16,816 nucleotides of DNA from VFMC01 sp037130535 (lineage in GTDB: Bacteria; Actinomycetota; Acidimicrobiia; Acidimicrobiales; Ilumatobacteraceae): the NCBI GenBank assembly GCA_037130535.1, contig JBAXSU010000061.1:1-16816 (forward strand), written 5' to 3'. The notes under the pieces were generated by a model. The model did not search any database. It saw nothing but the letters and a program-made list of their open reading frames with translations, and had not been told where the DNA came from. Shown one piece after another: positions 1 to 5,321 of the stretch. The number at the start of each line of letters is the position of its first letter. The stretch's first letter is position 1. Both the position numbers and the translations under genes were made by a program.

Positions 1-518
1 CCGCGGTGCGCCACCGCCTGCAGCGACAGGCCGTCGAGCAGCGAGAGCAGCCGCCATGCCGTCGCATCCGGGTCGGCACAGTGGAAGGCGCCCGCCACCA
101 CGCCGTCGCGGATGATGCGAACGACCAGTTGCTGCCACGCCGTGTTCAGCCGCCGCGACGTGTCGCCCAACGCTGGGCGCCGCACTGCGTCGGCCCATGC
201 GTCGAGCCACAGCTGGTACGACCAGTCCTGATCGGCGCGGGCATAGCTGCCGAAGAAGGCGCTGAGGCGCGCCTGCGGTGTGGTGGCTTCTGCGACCGCC
301 GCCTCGGTGTCGGCCAGGTCGCGTCCGGCGGCTCGTTCGAACGCGGCGGCGAGCACCTCGTCCATCGACGCGAAGTAGTGGTGGATGAGGCCGCTCGAGC
401 AGTGCAGTTCGGCAGCCACATCGCGCACGGTGGTGGAGGCGAACCCCTTGCGCAACGCCACGGCGAGCGCTGCCTCGACGATGGCGTCGCGCCGTGCTGC
501 GGGAGCCATTCGGGCCAT
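1..518 (-). CDS. TetR-family transcriptional regulator (C-terminal end cut by the window edge)
   Basis: Reading the minus strand from 518 gives 172 codons with no stop before the left edge. The first 65 residues form a TetR DNA-binding domain: a leading helix (AAL at 16-18), then the helix-turn-helix with TTVRDVAAELHCSSGLIHHYF at about 29-49, in which SSGLIHHYF is the recognition-helix signature. The remainder is a helical ligand-binding domain rich in Trp (WSYQLWLDAWAD at 99-110), like the BetI-type C-terminal domain. The ATG at 518 is preferred over the in-frame ATG at 509 because a -10-like TAGGCT ends six bases before it, which fits a leaderless transcript. The gene is divergent from the GcvT-like gene, so the likely role is repression of that operon and of itself. 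The ligand is unknown. The family call is firm; the target is inferred from position. Confidence 0.9.
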   Translation of the reverse strand, partial: MARMAPAARRDAIVEAALAVALRKGFASTTVRDVAAELHCSSGLIHHYFASMDEVLAAAFERAAGRDLADTEAAVAEATTPQARLSAFFGSYARADQDWSYQLWLDAWADAVRRPALGDTSRRLNTAWQQLVVRIIRDGVVAGAFHCADPDATAWRLLSLLDGLSLQAVAHR

Positions 519-552
519 GCCTGCAGCCTACGCCTGTTGCGCGAGTGTCCAA
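519..552 (-). promoter_or_regulatory. Promoter of the TetR regulator, probably leaderless
   Basis: On the minus strand a -35-like TTGGAC (552-547) is followed after 16 bases by TAGGCT (530-525). Six bases later comes the ATG at 518. The spacing leaves no room for a 5' untranslated region, so the transcript would begin at or next to the start codon. The box lies inside the divergent promoter of the neighbouring operon. Confidence 0.6.
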
Positions 553-554
553 CA
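535..554. promoter_or_regulatory. Candidate TetR operator
   Basis: A 20-base interrupted inverted repeat, TGTTG-N10-CAACA, is centred between the two divergent genes. It overlaps the -35 elements of both promoters, which is where an autoregulating TetR repressor usually binds. The arms are only five bases with one further inner pair, so chance cannot be excluded. Binding by the adjacent TetR protein is inferred. Confidence 0.4.
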
Positions 555-581
555 AGCAGTAGGGTGCGGCGACGAGGGGGA
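537..581 (+). promoter_or_regulatory. Promoter and ribosome binding site of the GcvT-like / FAD oxidoreductase operon
   Basis: A TTGCGC (537-542) and a TAGGGT (560-565) are separated by 17 bases, a good sigma-A layout. A purine-rich GAGGGGGA (574-581) lies four bases before the ATG at 586. Unlike several other genes here, this one has a short leader with a visible Shine-Dalgarno sequence. Confidence 0.55.
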
Positions 582-585
582 GACG

Positions 586-1785
586 ATGGTCGCGACGACG
601 CCGTTCCACGAGCGATTGGCACCGCTGAACGAGACCGGGCTGTGGAGCCACTGGTCGGGTCGCCTGGCGGCCGTGAAGTATCAGATGGCCGAGAAGTTCG
701 AGTACTTCGCCATCCGCAACGCGGCGGCCCTCATCGACACCTCGCCGCTCTACAAGTACCGCATCACCGGGCCCGATGCCGAGACGTTCCTGGCCGGCAT
801 GCTGGCGCGCGACATCCGCGCCTGCCGCGACGGGCAGGCCCAGTACACGCTGTGGTGCGACGACCGTGGGTTCGTCATCGAAGACGGTGTGGTGCTGCGC
901 TACAGCAGCGATCACTTCCTCCTCACCGCCGCCGAACCGAACCTCGCCTACTTCGCCGACCGCATCGGCTCGATGCGTGTGTCGATGAGCGATGTGTCCG
1001 ACGAGGTGGCGTCGCTCGCTGTGCAGGGGCCGCGTTCGCGGGCGGTACTCGAAGCAGCAGGCGCCGATCTCGAGGGTCTGCGGTTCTTCCATCACCGCCC
1101 GGCCAAGGTGGGCACCGTCGATGCGCAGGTGTCGCGCACCGGCTACACCGGCGACCTCGGCTACGAGGTGTGGGTCGATGCCGCCGACGCCTCGGCCCTG
1201 TTCGACGTGGTGGCCGAGGCCGGTCGTGGCCACGGGTGCATCCCCGCCGGAATGCAGGCGCTGCTGATGAGCCGCATCGAGGCCGGTCTCGTGCTCATCG
1301 ACATCGACTTCCACTCCAGCCGCTACGCCTACACCGACGAGCAGCGGTCGACGCCGCTGGAACTTGGCTTCGGGTGGATGTTCCGCGACATCGCCACCAG
1401 CGATCGTGCGTTCATCGGCCGCGACGCCATCCGTCGAGCGATCGCCGAGGGCACCTCGCGGTGGTCGATGGTGGGGCTGCACGTCGACTGGGCCGACTGG
1501 AACCGCCTGTACCGCGAGGCGGGTCTCATCCCGCCCAAGGACGAGACCCCCATCGTGTACGAGATGATGCTGTACGACGACGCTGGCGAGCGGGTGGGTT
1601 ACACCACCAGCTTCATGTACTCGCCGGTGCTCCAGTCGCACATTGCCATGGCGCGGGTGCGGCCGCACCTCGGCACCCCGGGTTCGCGGGTGCACCTCGA
1701 GATCACCATCGACCACCGCTATCACAACGTGGCCTGCACCGTGGCCCGCCCGCCGCTGTTCAACCCGCCCAGAAAGACGGCCTGA
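586..1785 (+). CDS. GcvT-like aminomethyltransferase / folate-dependent demethylase
   Basis: The 399-residue product has the glycine-cleavage T-protein fold. Seen are an N-terminal stretch with YFAIRNAAALIDTSPLYKY (40-58), an EDGVVLRY segment (99-106) that matches the DD motif holding the folate-binding Asp of T-proteins, the family signature SRTGYTGDLGYEVWV in the middle, and a C-terminal barrel with YSPVLQSHIAMARVRP. Such enzymes pass a one-carbon unit from an N-, O- or S-methyl substrate to tetrahydrofolate. The start at 586 is chosen for its Shine-Dalgarno sequence. No GcvH, GcvP or lipoyl protein is near, so this is probably not the glycine cleavage enzyme but one of the catabolic paralogues (the class that includes dimethylglycine, DmdA- and LigM-type enzymes). 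It is followed one base later by an FAD oxidoreductase gene, which suggests a joint pathway. The substrate cannot be read from the sequence. Confidence 0.88.
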   Translation: MVATTPFHERLAPLNETGLWSHWSGRLAAVKYQMAEKFEYFAIRNAAALIDTSPLYKYRITGPDAETFLAGMLARDIRACRDGQAQYTLWCDDRGFVIEDGVVLRYSSDHFLLTAAEPNLAYFADRIGSMRVSMSDVSDEVASLAVQGPRSRAVLEAAGADLEGLRFFHHRPAKVGTVDAQVSRTGYTGDLGYEVWVDAADASALFDVVAEAGRGHGCIPAGMQALLMSRIEAGLVLIDIDFHSSRYAYTDEQRSTPLELGFGWMFRDIATSDRAFIGRDAIRRAIAEGTSRWSMVGLHVDWADWNRLYREAGLIPPKDETPIVYEMMLYDDAGERVGYTTSFMYSPVLQSHIAMARVRPHLGTPGSRVHLEITIDHRYHNVACTVARPPLFNPPRKTA

Positions 1786-1786
1786 G

Positions 1787-3382
1787 ATGCCCACCACCTC
1801 GTCGAACACGTACGACGCCATCGTCATCGGTGGCGGCCACAACGGTCTGGTGAACGGTGCCTACCTCGCCAAGGCAGGCCTGCGCACCCTCATCGTCGAA
1901 CGGCGCCCCATCGTGGGCGGCGCGGCCATCACCGAAGAGCTGCGGCCCGGCTTCCACTTCACCACGTTCTCGTACGCGCTCAGCCTGCTGCGCCCCGACA
2001 TCATCCAAGAGCTCGACCTGGTGCGCCACGGCTTCTTGCCGCTGATGATGCCGCACTCGTTCGCCCCGATGGAGAACGGCGACTACCTGCTGCTGGGCGC
2101 CGACCGCAACGAGAACCTGCGCCAGATCGCCCGCCACTCGCGCCACGATGCCGACGCCTACGACCAGTACGGCCACGACATCGAGCAGGTGTGCCAAGCG
2201 CTGAAGCCGTTGTTCGACAACGCGCCGCCCAACCTGTTCGGCACCGAGCCCGACGACCTCGCCCAGATGGCCGACCTCGCCCGCCATCTGCGTGGTCTGC
2301 CGAAGCGGGTGATGCACAACGCTGTGCGACTGCTCACCGGCAGCGCCGCCGACTTCCTCGACGACTACTTTGAGGGCGAACTGCTGAAGGGGTTGCTCGC
2401 CTCGTCGGGCACCATCGGCTCGAAGGTGGGGCCGCGGTCGCAGGGCTCGGGCCTGGTGCTGCTGTTCCACGGCATCGGCGAGCAGGACGGCCACTTCGGC
2501 TCGTGGGGGTTCCACAAGGGCGGCAACGGTGGCTTCACCCAGGTGCTGGCCCGCGCGGCCCAGTCGTTCGGTGCCGAGATCATCATCGATTCGGCCGTCA
2601 GCCATGTGGTCACCGCGAACGGGCGCGCCACGGGCATCGTGCTGGCCGACGGCACCGAGTTGCACGCCGACACGGTGGTCAGCGCGCTCGACCCGCGCCG
2701 CACCTTCACCGAGCTGGTCGACCCGCGCGAGTTGCCCGACGACCTGGTCGAGAACATCAGCCGCTTCCGGTTCCAAGGTGTGTCGTCGAAGGTGAACTTC
2801 GCACTCGACGCGCTGCCGTCGTTCCCCGGCCTTCCCGGGCGCGGCGACCAGTTCCGCGGGTTCACCAACATCGCCCCCAGCATGGACTACCTCGAACGGG
2901 CCTACGACGAGGCGAAGTACGGCTGGTACAGCAGCAGGCCGTACCTCGACTGCTGCATCCAGTCGACCATCGACCCCGACATGGCGCCCCCGGGCAAGCA
3001 CGTGATGTCGTGCTTCGTGCAGTACACGCCGTACCAACTGAAGGGCAGCGACTGGGACGCCGAGCGCACCAACCTCGGCGACACCGTGCAGCGCACGCTC
3101 GAGTCGTTCTTCCCCGGGTTCGGTTCGCTGGTGCTGCAGCGCGAGGTGGTCACCCCCGCCGACATCGAGCGGGTGGTGGGTTTGTCGGAGGGCAACATCT
3201 TCGCCGGAGAGTTCCTCGCCCCGCAGATGTACTTCTTCCGCCCCGCCCCGGGCTGGAACCAGTACCGCACGCCCATCGCCGGCTACTACCAGTGCGGCTC
3301 GGGCACTCATCCCGGCGGCTGCGTCAGCGGCGGCCCCGGCAAGCTCGCCGCCCAACGCATCCTCGCCGACCGCCCCCGCTGA
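1787..3382 (+). CDS. FAD-dependent oxidoreductase, PYROXD2 / phytoene-desaturase-like
   Basis: The 531-residue protein opens with a dinucleotide-binding fold, DAIVIGGGHNGLVNGAYLA (10-28), with the GGGHNG loop, then VERR (37-40) and VGGAAITEE, which contact FAD. It ends with CGSGTHPGGCVSGGPGKLAA, the C-terminal FAD-binding signature of the amine-oxidase/CrtI group. Length and both motifs match PYROXD2-type (COG1233) proteins, not carotenoid desaturases in a crt cluster; no other carotenoid gene is present. The ATG lies one base after the TGA of the GcvT-like gene (TGAGATG), so the two are co-transcribed and probably translationally coupled. A role in oxidising the same methylated substrate, or its product, is inferred from this linkage only. 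Family call is firm; substrate unknown. Confidence 0.88.
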   Translation: MPTTSSNTYDAIVIGGGHNGLVNGAYLAKAGLRTLIVERRPIVGGAAITEELRPGFHFTTFSYALSLLRPDIIQELDLVRHGFLPLMMPHSFAPMENGDYLLLGADRNENLRQIARHSRHDADAYDQYGHDIEQVCQALKPLFDNAPPNLFGTEPDDLAQMADLARHLRGLPKRVMHNAVRLLTGSAADFLDDYFEGELLKGLLASSGTIGSKVGPRSQGSGLVLLFHGIGEQDGHFGSWGFHKGGNGGFTQVLARAAQSFGAEIIIDSAVSHVVTANGRATGIVLADGTELHADTVVSALDPRRTFTELVDPRELPDDLVENISRFRFQGVSSKVNFALDALPSFPGLPGRGDQFRGFTNIAPSMDYLERAYDEAKYGWYSSRPYLDCCIQSTIDPDMAPPGKHVMSCFVQYTPYQLKGSDWDAERTNLGDTVQRTLESFFPGFGSLVLQREVVTPADIERVVGLSEGNIFAGEFLAPQMYFFRPAPGWNQYRTPIAGYYQCGSGTHPGGCVSGGPGKLAAQRILADRPR

Positions 3383-3431
3383 CCCCCGCCCCGCCCCGCT
3401 GCGCCCGCTGCTGCTGCCGCCGCCGAACCCT

Positions 3432-3687
3432 GCGTTTGTGAGCAGAGCCGGGTTGCAGCGGGCCTGCGCTCACAAACGCGGGTGGGCCGGAGCGGCGTTT
3501 GTGAGTGGGGCCGGGTTCTAGTGGGGCTGCGGTCACAAACGCTGGGTGGGGCCGGGTGCGGCCTCGGCGTTTGTGAGCGGAGCCGGGTTCTAGTGGGGCT
3601 GCGGTCACAAATGCTGGGTGGGGGCCGGGGGACGGTGCAGCGATTGTGAGTGGGGCCGGGTTGTGGTGGGGCTGCGGTCACAAACGG
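3432..3687. repeat. Array of four 48-base palindromic repeats (REP/BIME-like)
   Basis: The units lie at 3432-3479, 3495-3542, 3567-3614 and 3640-3687, each exactly 48 bases, with spacers of 15, 24 and 25 bases. All run GCGTTTGTGA ... TCACAAACGC with a G-rich centre containing GCCGGGTT. Unit 1 has perfect 12-base arms (GCGTTTGTGAGC and its complement), unit 2 perfect 10-base arms, unit 3 one G-T mismatch and unit 4 two mismatches, so the arms decay to the right. Units 2 and 3 share nearly the whole centre. The spacers themselves share a GGGTGGG-GCCGG start. Each unit can form a hairpin on either strand, and no U-tract follows, so a plain intrinsic terminator is unlikely. The form resembles REP/BIME elements, which can be mobilised in trans and can stabilise or end transcripts. 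Confidence 0.85.
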
Positions 3688-3700
3688 GGGTGGGGGTGGG

Positions 3701-3712
3701 TAGGGTGGTGGG
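3701..3712 (+). promoter_or_regulatory. -10 element of the pirin gene, probably leaderless
   Basis: TAGGGT (3701-3706) is followed by six bases and then GTG at 3713, the same geometry as at several other genes in this window. The expected -35 position falls in the right arm of the last palindromic repeat (TCACAA at 3678-3683), so the repeat may affect expression of this gene. Confidence 0.5.
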
Positions 3713-4777
3713 GTGAATGTTGCGAGCGCAAGTACTGCAGGGTCGGGAGACATGAGCCCGGTGGTGGAACGTTTCCAGATCGGGTTCCAGTGGCCCACGG
3801 TCGATCCGTTCCTGTTCTGTGTGCACCACCTCGACCACTACCCGGCCGGCAACGGTGCCTTCGGGCCCGCCGCCAGCCTGGCGGGCCGCGACATCGGGCA
3901 GGACTTCGCCGGTATCGACGGGTGGCGGATGTACCACGGCGACACCGTGCCCGGCTTCCCGGCGCACCCGCACCGCGGGTTCGAGACCGTCACCTTCGTG
4001 CGGCGTGGCCTGATCGACCACGCCGACTCGTTGGGTGCGGCTGCCCGCTACGGCAACGGCGACGTGCAGTGGCTCACTGCCGGCGCCGGCATCGTGCACG
4101 CCGAGATGTTCCCGCTGCTCGACAACACGGCCCCGAACACTGTTGAGTTGTTCCAGATCTGGATGAACCTGCCCCGCGACGACAAGTTCGCCGAGCCGCA
4201 CTTCAGCATGCTGTGGGCCGATGATGTGCCTCGCACCGAGTACGTCGACACCTCCGGCAACGGCGTCGAGCTCACCGTGGTGGCCGGATCGGTCGATTCG
4301 CTGGTGCCCCCGTCGGCACCGCCGCGGTCGTGGGCGTCGCGCCCCGACAGCGACGTGGCCATCTGGAACGTGCGGCTCGACGCTGGCACGTCGTGGACGA
4401 TGCCTGCCGCCCACCACCCCGACACCATCCGTGTCGTCTACGTGTACGACGGCGACGGCGTGGCGTTCGACGGCGATGCGGTGGCCAGTGGCCACGGTGC
4501 CGTGCTGGCGTGCCAGGACGCGGTCACCGTGACGAGCGAGCGCGGTGGCGAGTACCTGGTGCTGCAGGGTCGCCCCATCGGCGAACCGGTGGCCCAGTAC
4601 GGACCGTTCGTGATGAACGACCGCGCCGGGGTCGAGCAGGCCTTCCGCGACTACCAGGCCACCCGCTTCGGCGGCTGGCCCTGGCCGGCCGACGGCCCGG
4701 TGCACGGGCCCGAACCGCTCCGCTTCGCCCGTCGCCCCGACGGCACGGTCGAGCGGCCGGCCGCCGCCGCTGTGTGA
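3713..4777 (+). CDS. Pirin-family protein (bicupin)
   Basis: The 354-residue product has the pirin metal-site signature HPHRGFETVTF (85-95) and AGAGIVHAEMFP (123-134); H85, H87, H129 and E131 align with the four metal ligands of pirins. The second cupin follows in the C-terminal half, with an extended tail ending in Ala-Val. Pirins are mononuclear iron proteins; some bacterial ones act as quercetin dioxygenases or as regulators of enzymes, so the biochemical role here is open. GTG 3713 is chosen because a TAGGGT box lies exactly six bases upstream. An ATG at 3752 is the alternative; it would drop 13 residues of poor conservation and has a too-close GGGAG before it. The gene stands alone, between a repeat array and a sigma-factor gene. 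Confidence 0.88.
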   Translation: MNVASASTAGSGDMSPVVERFQIGFQWPTVDPFLFCVHHLDHYPAGNGAFGPAASLAGRDIGQDFAGIDGWRMYHGDTVPGFPAHPHRGFETVTFVRRGLIDHADSLGAAARYGNGDVQWLTAGAGIVHAEMFPLLDNTAPNTVELFQIWMNLPRDDKFAEPHFSMLWADDVPRTEYVDTSGNGVELTVVAGSVDSLVPPSAPPRSWASRPDSDVAIWNVRLDAGTSWTMPAAHHPDTIRVVYVYDGDGVAFDGDAVASGHGAVLACQDAVTVTSERGGEYLVLQGRPIGEPVAQYGPFVMNDRAGVEQAFRDYQATRFGGWPWPADGPVHGPEPLRFARRPDGTVERPAAAAV

Positions 4778-4793
4778 CGCTCGAACATTTCTC

Positions 4794-4819
4794 GGAACAG
4801 TTCACCCTGCTCGTGCGTG
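4794..4819 (+). promoter_or_regulatory. Possible ECF-type autoregulatory promoter
   Basis: GGAAC (4794-4798) is followed after 17 bases by CGTGG (4816-4820). GGAAC and CGT are the usual -35 and -10 cores of many ECF sigma promoters, and such sigma genes often transcribe themselves. The spacer is at the long end and the -10 is only partial, so this is a weak call. Confidence 0.3.
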
Positions 4820-4840
4820 GTAGGAGGTGTGAACGCTTCG

Positions 4841-5311
4841 ATGGCTGGCGCGTTCCCTTCGCCGGCGAACGTGAATTGGTCGGGTGCCGAGGCCGTGTAC
4901 GCCTCGGCCTACCGCGAGTTGCTGCGCGTCGCCTATGTGCTCACCGGCTCGGGAGCCGCTGCTGAAGACGTGGTCCACGACGTCTTCTGTCGAGTCGGTC
5001 CGCGGATTGCCGAGCTCGACAATCCGGTTCCCTACCTGCGTGTGGCTGTGGTGAACCAGTGCAGGTCGATCCATCGGCGCCTGGTGCGGTCACCCAGGCT
5101 CGATACCCCCGACCCGGTCCTCGACGGTCGACTCATCGAACTGCAAGACGCCCTCCGGGCGCTCAACGAGCGGCAGCGCACCGCCGTCGTGCTGCGGTAC
5201 CTGTGCGATCTTCCCGATGCGGAGATCGCCGATCTCATCGGGTGTCGTGTCGGCACCGTGCGCACGTTGATCCATCGTGGCCTGGCCGAGCTTCGTGCCG
5301 TGATCAAGTGA
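4841..5311 (+). CDS. ECF-type RNA polymerase sigma factor
   Basis: The 156-residue product has sigma region 2 at about 17-82 (YASAYRELLRVAYVLTGS, then AEDVVHDVFCRV, then PVPYLRVAVVNQCRSIHRR) and region 4 at about 100-152 (LRALNERQRTAVVLRYLCDL, then a helix-turn-helix with AEIADLIGCRVGTVRTLIHRGLAEL). Regions 1 and 3 are absent, as in the ECF class. The start is uncertain: AGGAGG at 4822-4827 lies 13 bases before this ATG, while in-frame GTG codons at 4817 and 4829 would add 8 or 4 residues but sit before, or almost on, the Shine-Dalgarno sequence. The gene is followed 10 bases later by a membrane-protein gene that is the likely cognate regulator. The target regulon is unknown. Confidence 0.9.
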   Translation: MAGAFPSPANVNWSGAEAVYASAYRELLRVAYVLTGSGAAAEDVVHDVFCRVGPRIAELDNPVPYLRVAVVNQCRSIHRRLVRSPRLDTPDPVLDGRLIELQDALRALNERQRTAVVLRYLCDLPDAEIADLIGCRVGTVRTLIHRGLAELRAVIK

Positions 5312-5321
5312 GGTACCGGCG

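Larger units (their letters stand above)
3383..3712. other. Gene-free interval between the oxidoreductase and pirin genes
   Basis: These 330 bases hold no credible gene. The first 49 are a C-rich run of CCG and CTG triplets without clear structure. The rest is filled by four 48-base palindromic repeats, with a promoter for the pirin gene at the very end. Open frames on either strand here give low-complexity peptides that simply translate the repeats. Confidence 0.85.

Noticed and set aside
6..1853. A 615-codon plus-strand open frame across the left end
   Set aside because: Its product is an Arg/Gly/His-rich composition typical of a shadow frame in GC-rich DNA, and it overlaps both the TetR domain (minus strand) and the GcvT-like gene, which have clear family motifs.
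1760..3355. A 531-codon minus-strand open frame opposite the FAD oxidoreductase
   Set aside because: It is antisense to a gene with clear FAD motifs and shows only low-complexity Val/Ala/Gly/His content.
1787..3382. Carotenoid phytoene desaturase
   Set aside because: The fold is related, but there is no crtB, crtE or other carotenoid gene, and the context with a GcvT-like gene points to the PYROXD2-type group.
3432..3687. CRISPR-like array
   Set aside because: The units are long palindromes that vary in sequence, the spacers differ in length (15, 24, 25) and are related to one another, and there is no cas gene.
3307..3798. Minus-strand open frames with a repeated VCDRSPTRTR-like peptide
   Set aside because: The peptide repeat is just the translation of the palindromic DNA repeats; no start signal or domain supports a gene.
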